From contig JAIRLS010000312.1 of assembly GCA_031259205.1 (NCBI GenBank), forward strand, positions 1 through 6,113: a DNA stretch of 6,113 nt, written 5' to 3'. The position numbers and the translations under genes are program-made. The notes under the pieces were generated by a model. That model was not told the DNA's origin. It saw nothing but the letters and a program-made list of their open reading frames with translations, and made no database searches. Positions 1 through 6,086 of the stretch are shown here, in pieces. Positions within the stretch are counted from its first letter, which is position 1, and each line of letters begins with the position of its first letter. The stretch is from Bacteroidales bacterium. GTDB taxonomy: Bacteria > Bacteroidota > Bacteroidia > Bacteroidales > UBA4181.

Positions 1-2
1 GT

Positions 3-38
3 CCGCTGACCGATAACGTCTCAAAAAAAGATGTAGAC
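3..38. repeat. 36-nt dispersed direct repeat, left copy
   Basis: This stretch matches 3433-3468 at 29 of 36 positions without gaps, in the same orientation. The shared core includes ATAACGT, then TC, an A7 run, and GA. The left copy sits just before the two-gene plus-strand unit and the right copy just after it. It may extend leftward beyond the window. It overlaps the terminator hairpin, but the right copy lacks the second hairpin arm, so the similarity is not explained by terminator function alone. Confidence 0.6.
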
Positions 39-47
39 GTTTTTTTT
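15..47 (+). terminator. Probable intrinsic terminator of an upstream gene
   Basis: AACGTCT (15-21) can pair with AGACGTT (35-41) to form a 7-bp stem with a 13-nt loop, and an uninterrupted T8 run lies at 40-47. This is the hairpin plus U-tract arrangement of a rightward Rho-independent terminator. The stem is short, has only 3 G-C pairs, and the loop is large, so it would be of modest strength. No gene end is visible to its left, so the gene it serves is outside the window. Confidence 0.5.
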
Positions 48-49
48 CG

Positions 50-57
50 TATATTCG
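50..57 (+). promoter_or_regulatory. Weak -7-like element before the DUF6057-like gene
   Basis: TATATTCG differs by one base from the Bacteroidetes -7 consensus TAnnTTTG, and it is followed by GCCCC-rich then A/T-rich sequence much like the strong promoter at 6067-6074. No TTTG lies at the expected distance upstream, where the terminator hairpin sits instead. It lies 32 nt before the ATG at 90. It could be a weak or regulated promoter. Alternatively the gene may be transcribed by read-through from the left. Confidence 0.3.
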
Positions 58-89
58 CCCCTTAAATTGATCCATTTTTTTATTAGAAC

Positions 90-1877
90 ATGATGTTTCA
101 ACCAAATATGATAGCCGTAAAAAACGGACTGTTATCAAGAGCCGGCATAGCGAGTATCTTATTAGCGGCATTTGTGTTTTGCTGGTATTTCCTTTTGAAC
201 AGATATACCATATTGATGCAGGAACAGTCTCAAATGTTTCTGTTTACGCGCTCTTATCTGATGCAGCATTTGCACCAGCCGGGAGGTCTTGCGGTTTGGG
301 CGGGAGCTTTTCTTACGCAGTTTTTTCTTTATCCGCCGGCGGGAGCGGGTATATATACGCTTGTCTTTTTTGCCCTCTACCGTGAATATCGTAAAACGCT
401 GACTCGGTTATCCGTTTTTGAAAAATCAGCGTCCGTCCCATATATTCCGGCATTGTTACTCCTTCCGGCGATTGCCGGTATACAGTTTCGCGTCGGAATC
501 GAGTTGAATCTTTTGGCCGCCCTTGCCTTTTTCAGGCTATTGGTTGCCGTTGTAAAATACAAATATGCACCGGCGATGATTTTTGGCGTCGTTGTGACGG
601 GTTACATCGTTACGGCGGGAAATGTCGCATTGACTGCCGTCCTTTTCCTGATCTTCTGTTGGCAACGCAGGCCAAAGCGCTGTCTGATACGGATTGCGGC
701 AGTCATTGCCGCGTGGTGGTCTGCCCCCTGGCTATTCGGTTATGCGCTGTATCCCGTAAGCGTCGATGGGGCGTATTGGCTGCACACGCCTTGGGACAAG
801 ATGTATACCGGTGTTTCCGTCTTCTGGAAAATTGCGTGCTTATCGGTCGTCGTTTTGCCGCTTGCGGGGATGGCGGGACGAAAAATCGGCGCAGGCAGGA
901 AAATGGTACGGATCGCCGATGCGACCGTCATTGCGGCAATGCTCTTTTCCGTAGTGATTACACGCCGTCCCACTTCGGAGCGTATCATGCACATGATGCA
1001 CAAATCCGGAACAGGCAATTGGAGCGAAGTACTGGCCGTATCGAAAAAAACAGCGACAGCCCCGCTTCAATGCTTTTACCTCAATCTGTCCCTGCAACAA
1101 ATGGGCGCGCTTCCGGACAGCATGTTTCACTATGACCAGATAGGCGTTTCCGGATTGTTTCCGGACTTGCTGGATTATTTCCATTGTTCCGCAGCCGGCG
1201 ACCTTTTTTACCGTCTGGGATTGATTAACGAACTGCGCCATTGCAGTTACGAATCAATGGTAAGCCGGAATTACGACAGAGAATACGACATACGCAGTGT
1301 AAAACGATTGCTACAATGTGCCGACGCCGCCAATGACAGCGCTCTTGCCGGAAAATACCGCTACCTGACGGGCAAAACCCTCTTCTATAAAGACGAATTA
1401 TCGTCCGGCGGCGCAAAACACGACATTCCTGTAACCGCTGCCGGCGATGTCCTGCTGCGGGGAAACGACTCCGCTCTGGAAGCCATTCTTCGCGCAAATC
1501 CGCTCCACCGTCCCGCATTCGAATACCTGATGGCATATTACATGCTGGAAATGGACTACGACAAAGCAAAAGAATGTTTCGATACCTACTATGCCGGGCT
1601 GGAGTACCCTTCCCTTCCGGTACACTATGCCGAACTGCTCACGCTCTACCAATCAGTGAACAAATTAGACAATCGTTTTTATGACGCCTACCCTGTCCCT
1701 ATGGCCGTCAGGGAACGTTTCGACATGATCGACGTCCTCATTCCTTACGTATTCGCCGACGAAAAAATCCGTCAAACCGTAGAACGGCAATTCAAGGACA
1801 CTTATTGGTTCTACGTGGCCTTCCCGCTGATTGATATTTCACATACCAATGAAAATGAAAAAAAGATACCGTATTAA
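90..1877 (+). CDS. Polytopic membrane protein, DUF6057-like
   Basis: This is a 595-residue protein of unknown function. The N-terminal half is strongly hydrophobic, with segments at about 17-36, 67-98 (probably two), 116-131, 137-155, 161-191 (probably two), 198-219, 245-262 and 276-291, so roughly 8-10 membrane helices. Residues from about 295 on are soluble and probably helical; 457-503 (NDSALEAILRANP, then YDKAKECFDTYYAG) looks like a TPR-type helical pair. The motif PGGLAVWAGAFLTQFF at 64-79, the overall architecture and the neighbour recall the DUF6057 family of Bacteroidetes; this is from memory, with no search run. No catalytic motif is recognisable. The start is taken at 90; a second ATG follows immediately, and no Shine-Dalgarno is seen, as is usual in this phylum. 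Its last 29 nt overlap the next gene, implying translational coupling and a joint role at the inner membrane. Confidence 0.85.
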   Translation: MMFQPNMIAVKNGLLSRAGIASILLAAFVFCWYFLLNRYTILMQEQSQMFLFTRSYLMQHLHQPGGLAVWAGAFLTQFFLYPPAGAGIYTLVFFALYREYRKTLTRLSVFEKSASVPYIPALLLLPAIAGIQFRVGIELNLLAALAFFRLLVAVVKYKYAPAMIFGVVVTGYIVTAGNVALTAVLFLIFCWQRRPKRCLIRIAAVIAAWWSAPWLFGYALYPVSVDGAYWLHTPWDKMYTGVSVFWKIACLSVVVLPLAGMAGRKIGAGRKMVRIADATVIAAMLFSVVITRRPTSERIMHMMHKSGTGNWSEVLAVSKKTATAPLQCFYLNLSLQQMGALPDSMFHYDQIGVSGLFPDLLDYFHCSAAGDLFYRLGLINELRHCSYESMVSRNYDREYDIRSVKRLLQCADAANDSALAGKYRYLTGKTLFYKDELSSGGAKHDIPVTAAGDVLLRGNDSALEAILRANPLHRPAFEYLMAYYMLEMDYDKAKECFDTYYAGLEYPSLPVHYAELLTLYQSVNKLDNRFYDAYPVPMAVRERFDMIDVLIPYVFADEKIRQTVERQFKDTYWFYVAFPLIDISHTNENEKKIPY

Positions 1878-3336
1878 AAACCTTGGTTACGGGATAGCAA
1901 CCTCCTGCATGTTACTGGCCGTATCGTGTTCCCGCGTGGAGCAATACGGGACGTCGGACGCTCTGCCGCACATATTCCCCGACTATGACGGCACAACGAT
2001 TCCCTGCAATATCGCCCCGCTGAATTTCCGCATAACGGAAAGCGGGAGTGCGTTCATGGCGCGGTTTTCCGCCGGCGCGGATTCTTTTGACGTATATGGA
2101 AGCCGCGACATCCGGATCCCCGCCGGAAAATGGAAACGGCTCCTGCGGCAACATGCGGGGACGTCGTTGTCCGTAAGCATCTTTGCAAAAGAAACCACCG
2201 GATGGGTACGATACAAAAGCCTGCGGATAGCCATAGCGCCCGAGCCGGTCGACCCGTATATCGCCTACCGCCTGATTGAGCCCGGATACGAATACTGGGG
2301 AACAATGGGCATATACCAGCGTCATCTGGAGTCGTTCGATGAAACGCCGGTCATCGTGAATACCTTAACGGACGGCAGTTGTATAAACTGTCATTCCTTT
2401 TGCAACCACAATCCGCAGCAAATGCTTTTCCACGTGCGAGCGCAACATGCCGGCACCGTTCTTTCCAACAACGGGACGCTGTCGAAGTTAAACCTCAAAA
2501 CGCCCGATATCCTTTCTGCCGGCGTATACCCCCGTTGGCATCCGCAGGGGAGGTATATCGCTTTTTCGGTAAATAAAACCTTTCAGGCGTTTCATTCCGC
2601 CGGCCGCCACCTTATTGAAGTGTACGATACCGCTTCCGACCTGATCATATACGACACCGAAACGCAGACGATCAACTACACCCCGGCCATACATTCGCCC
2701 GGCCGTTTTGAAACGTTTCCCGAATGGTCGCCCGACGGCGCCACACTCTATTTTTGCAGCGCTCCGGCGATGGAGATGCCGGACAAGTACGATTCCCTGA
2801 AATATGATTTGCTTAAAGTCCGTTTTGACCCGCAGACAGCAAAAATCGGCAACGTCATTGACACGGTACTGTCGGCAGCGGCGACAGGTAAGAGCGTCGC
2901 TTTCCCAAGAATATCTCCCGACGGGAAATATCTGCTCGTCTGTTTATCCGATTTCGGGACGTTTCCGATATGGCATAAAGACAATGATTTGTATCTTCTG
3001 AATCTTTCCACGGGCGTCCTTGCGCCGGCGGAAAACATAAACAGTTGCGAAAGCGACAGTTACCATTCGTGGTCGTCCGACGGACGCTGGATAGCGTACG
3101 GTAGCCGCCGTCTGGACGAGCTGTATACCCGCCCCTACATCGCTTATTTCGATACGTCGGGAATTTTCCGCCGGCCGTTTCTCTTGCCGCAAAAAATGCC
3201 GTCGAATCACTACAATGAATCGTTGAAGTCGTACAACATTCCCGAATTTATTACCGGTAAAATAACTGCGTCGCCGCAGGCGCTGGAACGCATTATCAAA
3301 GGAGAAGCCGTTAATGTTAAGCCGGCCGGTAAATAA
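1849..3336 (+). CDS. PD40/TolB-like lipoprotein with one CxxCH motif
   Basis: The start chosen is ATG at 1849 (495 aa). TTG at 1831 would add six residues in front of the signal peptide, and ATG at 1855 is an equally good alternative. MKMKKRYRIKN plus a hydrophobic stretch ends in AVSC (24-27), a plausible lipobox with Cys27 lipidated. An acidic export signal after Cys27 is weak, so periplasmic-facing attachment is more likely than the cell surface. Residues about 40-170 form a conserved-looking domain (NIAPLNF near 55-60; PYIAYRLIEPGYEYWG at 136-151). C178-I-N-C181-H182 is a haem-c-type motif, closely followed by C185, H187, M192 and H195. Four PD40-type beta-propeller motifs follow at about 227-240, 291-304, 352-365 and 405-418 (for example PEWSPDG, PRISPDG). 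Similar proteins in Bacteroidetes are labelled TolB-like or PD40 proteins. Their role is not known to me. It is coupled to the upstream membrane protein by a 29-nt overlap. Confidence 0.85.
   Translation: MKMKKRYRIKNLGYGIATSCMLLAVSCSRVEQYGTSDALPHIFPDYDGTTIPCNIAPLNFRITESGSAFMARFSAGADSFDVYGSRDIRIPAGKWKRLLRQHAGTSLSVSIFAKETTGWVRYKSLRIAIAPEPVDPYIAYRLIEPGYEYWGTMGIYQRHLESFDETPVIVNTLTDGSCINCHSFCNHNPQQMLFHVRAQHAGTVLSNNGTLSKLNLKTPDILSAGVYPRWHPQGRYIAFSVNKTFQAFHSAGRHLIEVYDTASDLIIYDTETQTINYTPAIHSPGRFETFPEWSPDGATLYFCSAPAMEMPDKYDSLKYDLLKVRFDPQTAKIGNVIDTVLSAAATGKSVAFPRISPDGKYLLVCLSDFGTFPIWHKDNDLYLLNLSTGVLAPAENINSCESDSYHSWSSDGRWIAYGSRRLDELYTRPYIAYFDTSGIFRRPFLLPQKMPSNHYNESLKSYNIPEFITGKITASPQALERIIKGEAVNVKPAGK
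2380..2394 (+). other. CxxCH haem-c attachment-type motif
   Basis: The codons encode C-I-N-C-H, residues 178-182 of the PD40 lipoprotein, between its N-terminal domain and its beta-propeller. An exported CxxCH is the standard covalent haem c site. M192, H187 or H195 could supply the second axial ligand. A third cysteine (C185) makes metal binding or a redox thiol possible alternatives. There is only one motif and no haem-lyase gene in view. Confidence 0.55.
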
Positions 3337-3353
3337 ACGATGCGAGATTACGA

Positions 3354-3382
3354 TGTAGGGGCGAAAGGCTTTCGCCCCTACA
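3354..3382. repeat. Near-perfect 29-nt palindrome between convergent genes
   Basis: TGTAGGGGCGAAAG (3354-3367) and CTTTCGCCCCTACA (3369-3382) are exact reverse complements around a single central G. The unit begins 18 nt after the stop of the PD40 lipoprotein gene. The stem is G/C-rich, but no clear T-run follows on either strand, so it is not a classic intrinsic terminator. It could still stop or protect transcripts converging from both sides. From memory, GTAGGGGCG...CGCCCCTAC palindromes recur in many bacterial genomes as dispersed extragenic repeats, which I could not verify here. Confidence 0.75.
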
Positions 3383-3432
3383 AGACTTTTGAGATGAATG
3401 GGAAAAAGGGAACAAAACACGGATGGAACCCT

Positions 3433-3468
3433 CCACCGACCCATAACGTTTCAAAAAAAGAGGTAACC
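3433..3468. repeat. 36-nt dispersed direct repeat, right copy
   Basis: This is the partner of positions 3-38 (29 of 36 identical, same orientation, offset 3430 nt). It lies between the palindrome and the 3' end of the protease gene. Here the second hairpin arm and T8 run of the left copy are missing. On the minus strand it shows a T7 run downstream of the protease stop but without a convincing stem directly before it. Confidence 0.6.
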
Positions 3469-3497
3469 AAATTTATATAAATAGGGTATGGATCATT

Positions 3498-5714
3498 TCA
3501 TTTGCCTCCGGCAGGCAGATATTCTTTCCAAAATTTTTCCATTGACAGGCGGAGGTGCAGCGTGGTATTTTCGCCTTCAAAGATGCCGTGACTGCGCATA
3601 GGGTAAGTCAGCAGCGAGAACATTTTTTTGTGCCGGATCAGTTCATTGATCAGCCGTTCGCAGTTCTGATAATGCACGTTGTCATCGCCGGTACCGTGGA
3701 TCAGCAGCAGGTTTCCTTTCAGGTGTTTTGCGTAGCTGACGGCCGAGGCCTGCACATAATCCCGGTACGAACTGTCGGGTACGCCCATATAACGTTCCTC
3801 ATAGGCGGCGTCGTACAGTCGCCTGTCGGATACGGAAGCCACGGCTATACCCGTTTTGTAGAGCTCCGGAAAACGGAACATGCAGTTCAGCGTGGTGGAA
3901 CCGCCTCCGCTCCATCCGGTGACGCCTACCCTTCCGGCGTCCAGAAAGGGATATTGCTCCAGCATTTTCCGCATGGCTGCGGCCTGATCGTCGGTATTGA
4001 GAATGCCTGTTTTCCGGTAGATACATTTACGCCATTCGCGGCCTCGCGGCACGTTGGTACCGCGGTTGTCAATGCTCACCACAATGTAGCCTTCCTGTGC
4101 CAGATACTGATGCCAGAGGCTGCCGCCCGCCCACTGATCCTGCACCGTTGAGGAGGCCGGTTCGCCGTACACGTCGGCAATGACCGGATATTTTTTTGTA
4201 CTGTCAAAGTCGGCCGGTTTCAGCATCCAGGCGTCCAGTATCGCGGCACCGGCGTCCAGCCGAATAAATTCCTTTTCCGGAAGATGCAAAGAATCATATT
4301 TCCGCTTGGTTTCGGCGTTGTCTTCAAGCAGGGAGACCGTTGTATTCTCCGGAAAACGTACCAGACTGTATACAGGGGGCGTCACCGTATTCTGAAAACT
4401 GTGAATCGCCCATTTTCCGGTAGGGGAAAACCGGTAGGAGTGTTTGCCGGTTTGTCCGGCAGGGTCTATTTTTTGAACTTTCGCCTTACCGTTTAACGAG
4501 GCGCGGTAGAGGTAACGTTGCGTAAAATTTTCTTCGGTAGCGATGAAATACACGAAGCCTTTTTCGGCGTCGATACCGGCTATTTCCACTACATCGAACG
4601 CTCCCGGCGTCAGGCAGCGGACGTCTTTGCCGTTGCGACCAACGCGGTACAGGTGTCGCCATCCGTCGCGTTCGCTCATCCATGTAAACGAGTCGCCGTC
4701 CAGCCAGCGGTTATTGTCGTTGACGTCCACCCAAGCCTCGTCTTTCTCGGTAAAAAGCAGCGAGGCTTTTCCTTCGTGCACCGTCCACAGATGATTAACG
4801 TTCTGCCTCCGGTTGAACTGATGTACAATCAAATCATCGCTTTCGGGGATATAATCCATTCTGGGCAGGTAATGGTTCCGGGCGTCGCCGGGAATATCAA
4901 TCCATTGAGTGGCGCCGCCGGACGCCGCTACAATTCCCACTTTTACCGCCGGTAATGTTGTCCCTACTTTGGGATAAGGCAGGGGAAGGATGCTCGAATA
5001 AATGGAATCGACGTTGTTGATCAGGCGGAAAACGCCGGTTCCGTCCGTATCCGACTGCCAGTAGGCAATGTTTCTGCTGTCGGGACTCCACCGGAAGCCG
5101 TCACGGCAGTCAAATTCCTCTTCATACATCCAGTCGAACGTACCGTTGATGATCCGGTCGTTGCCGTCGAAAGTGAGTTGTGTTGTTTCTTTTGTTTGGA
5201 GATCCTCCGTATAGAGGTTGTTACGGCATACATACGCCACTTTACGGCTGTCGGGCGAAAATTTGGCAAACATCAGGGAGCCTTTCGGCAAATTTCTTCC
5301 CAGAGGATAATGTTCGCCTGTGGTCATATCCAGTACCGTGTAGTCGCCGCGCGTAGGATAACGCCACACTCGCCGCGCATTGTGGAACAGCAACATTTTC
5401 CGCGTGTCGCGGCTCCACCGGTAACTCCAGATGTTCAACGGTTTCCCGTCGGACGACAGCCATCCGGCAGGCGCTTGCACGGTGCGCCGTCCGGTTGCCG
5501 CATCATAAGCGACAATTTCATTCGCATGTAAGGCGCTGTTGTATTCTATCCGGCTGTAACCGTTCCCGTCCGGCGTCCATTCCACCGCAACGCTTTTTAC
5601 CGGCAACAAGGCGCCGGAACAAACCGTTTCAACCGAAAGCGGCTTTTGTCCCTCCAGCCGAAAGGCCAAAAACAGAAAGAATAGTATCCAACATCGTTTT
5701 ATCATTTTCAACAT
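3498..5714 (-). CDS. Exported S9B dipeptidyl-peptidase IV-like serine protease
   Basis: This 738-residue protein is predicted to cleave N-terminal dipeptides, typically X-Pro, from peptides in the periplasm. MLKMIKRCW plus a hydrophobic run to about residue 18 is a signal peptide, with likely cleavage near LEG/Q23. Residues about 40-480 form the DPP-IV N-terminal beta-propeller (FSPDS, RWSPDS and RFSPTG blades). E199 and E200 in DWMYEEE and R118 in VWRYP match the residues that hold the substrate amino terminus in DPP IV. The alpha/beta hydrolase domain (about 485-735) carries Y516 (oxyanion, DVYGEP), nucleophile S602 (GWSGGGS), D677 (HGTGDDNV) and H709 (RSHGI), with Y634 and Y638 in the S1 region. 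Length is normal for the family. The nucleophile motif is GWSGGG rather than the GWSYGG usual in DPP IV, suggesting a sister clade with possibly shifted specificity. ATG at 5714 is used; ATG at 5705 (MIKRCW) is also plausible. It is a single gene with its own promoter. Confidence 0.93.
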   Translation of the reverse strand: MLKMIKRCWILFFLFLAFRLEGQKPLSVETVCSGALLPVKSVAVEWTPDGNGYSRIEYNSALHANEIVAYDAATGRRTVQAPAGWLSSDGKPLNIWSYRWSRDTRKMLLFHNARRVWRYPTRGDYTVLDMTTGEHYPLGRNLPKGSLMFAKFSPDSRKVAYVCRNNLYTEDLQTKETTQLTFDGNDRIINGTFDWMYEEEFDCRDGFRWSPDSRNIAYWQSDTDGTGVFRLINNVDSIYSSILPLPYPKVGTTLPAVKVGIVAASGGATQWIDIPGDARNHYLPRMDYIPESDDLIVHQFNRRQNVNHLWTVHEGKASLLFTEKDEAWVDVNDNNRWLDGDSFTWMSERDGWRHLYRVGRNGKDVRCLTPGAFDVVEIAGIDAEKGFVYFIATEENFTQRYLYRASLNGKAKVQKIDPAGQTGKHSYRFSPTGKWAIHSFQNTVTPPVYSLVRFPENTTVSLLEDNAETKRKYDSLHLPEKEFIRLDAGAAILDAWMLKPADFDSTKKYPVIADVYGEPASSTVQDQWAGGSLWHQYLAQEGYIVVSIDNRGTNVPRGREWRKCIYRKTGILNTDDQAAAMRKMLEQYPFLDAGRVGVTGWSGGGSTTLNCMFRFPELYKTGIAVASVSDRRLYDAAYEERYMGVPDSSYRDYVQASAVSYAKHLKGNLLLIHGTGDDNVHYQNCERLINELIRHKKMFSLLTYPMRSHGIFEGENTTLHLRLSMEKFWKEYLPAGGK

Positions 5715-5728
5715 CTATTTAAAAAGGC

Positions 5729-5759
5729 CAAATATACATGAAATCATCGGATATGCAAA
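5729..5759 (-). promoter_or_regulatory. Bacteroidetes-type promoter of the DPP IV-like gene
   Basis: Read on the minus strand, TTTG (5759-5756) is followed after 19 nt by TATATTTG (5736-5729). Both match the phylum's -33 TTTG and -7 TAnnTTTG consensus. The ATG at 5714 begins only 14 nt after the -7 element, so the leader would be about 10 nt, or nearer 20 nt if translation begins at 5705. Confidence 0.8.
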
Positions 5760-5804
5760 AATTGCAGACCAACAGAAGTTTTGTACTTTGTATTTCGTAT
5801 TTTT

Positions 5805-5876
5805 TTAACCGTAAAGAACACGAAGTTTCACGAAGTTTTTTTTTACTTTGTGCCACTTCTGCGACTTCGTGGTTAA
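5805..5876. repeat. 72-nt imperfect inverted repeat (TTAACC...GGTTAA)
   Basis: The left arm 5805-5835 and right arm 5846-5876 are each 31 nt and pair at 20 of 31 positions, with exact TTAACC/GGTTAA ends and a T-rich 10-nt centre (T9 then A). The motifs CACGAAG and CTTCGTG occur on opposite arms, allowing alternative pairings. From memory, elements of this type (TTAACC...ACGAAG...CTTCGTGGTTAA) are scattered through intergenic regions of Bacteroidetes and other environmental bacteria; their function is unknown to me. No coding potential is visible. Confidence 0.7.
5819..5838. repeat. Tandem 10-bp duplication CACGAAGTTT
   Basis: CACGAAGTTT occurs twice back to back (5819-5828 and 5829-5838) within the left arm of the inverted repeat. 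The inverse CTTCGTG is at 5865-5871. Confidence 0.8.
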
Positions 5877-5902
5877 ATCAAGTCCCTCCGGAACACTCAT
5901 AA

Positions 5903-5929
5903 AAATCACTCAAATCACATAAATCACAG
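5903..5929. repeat. Three tandem 9-bp units, AAATCAC plus two variable bases
   Basis: AAATCACTC, AAATCACAT and AAATCACAG follow each other with an exact 9-bp period. They lie about 26 nt beyond the inverted repeat and may belong to the same dispersed element. Three short iterons could also be protein-binding sites, but nothing else supports an operator or origin. Confidence 0.6.
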
Positions 5930-6034
5930 TTCAGACCCTAATTTTTCCTTTTTTTTAAACACTTTATTTTGACGCCTTTACACCCCTCCGCCCTCGCCAT
6001 TTAATTTTTTTTAATCTTTTTTTTCATTTTTTTT
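5930..6034. other. Non-coding T-rich stretch with spaced T8 tracts
   Basis: Together with the repeats and promoters listed separately, this completes the gene-free interval 5715-6086. I see no ORF or RNA gene here. It contains a T8 run near 5949, then T8 tracts at 6005-6012, 6017-6024 and 6027-6034, followed by A6 at 6036-6041, immediately upstream of the -33 element at 6043. Spacing of 10-12 bp is near one helical turn, so intrinsic curvature or an UP-element-like role for the promoter is possible. Confidence 0.5.
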
Positions 6035-6042
6035 GAAAAAAG

Positions 6043-6074
6043 TTTGGATTTTGAAAAATTCCGCTTTATATTTG
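6043..6074 (+). promoter_or_regulatory. Strong Bacteroidetes-type promoter at right edge
   Basis: TTTG (6043-6046), a 20-nt spacer and TATATTTG (6067-6074) match the phylum's -33/-7 consensus exactly. A second TTTG at 6050-6053 has a spacer of only 13 nt and is probably irrelevant. The element points rightward to a gene that starts at the window edge. Confidence 0.75.
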
Positions 6075-6086
6075 CCCCGTTTTAAA

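Noticed and set aside
659..1135. 158-codon plus-strand frame inside the DUF6057-like gene
   Set aside because: Its translation is rich in Arg and Cys without structure, whereas the 90-1877 frame gives clean membrane helices over the same bases.
1831..1848. TTG at 1831 as the start of the PD40 lipoprotein gene
   Set aside because: It only adds MIFHIP ahead of a basic signal-peptide start (MKMKKRYR), and ATG codons at 1849 and 1855 fit a lipoprotein signal better.
2944..3444. 166-codon open frame on the minus strand over the end of the PD40 gene
   Set aside because: It runs antisense through the fourth PD40 motif, conserved in the real frame, and crosses the palindrome. Its translation looks random.
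3555..4151. 198-codon open frame on the plus strand inside the protease gene
   Set aside because: It is antisense to the catalytic domain of a clearly real S9B protease and has no recognisable domain or promoter; it is a shadow frame.
5781..5800. Possible promoter motif TACTTTG near 5784-5790 on the plus strand
   Set aside because: The TA-to-TTTG spacing is one base short of TAnnTTTG, there is no TTTG at the proper distance upstream, and no gene follows before the inverted repeat.
5805..5876. CRISPR array or tRNA-like gene in the repeat-rich intergenic region
   Set aside because: The repeats are too short and lack regular unique spacers, and no cloverleaf with a T-loop or anticodon arm can be drawn.
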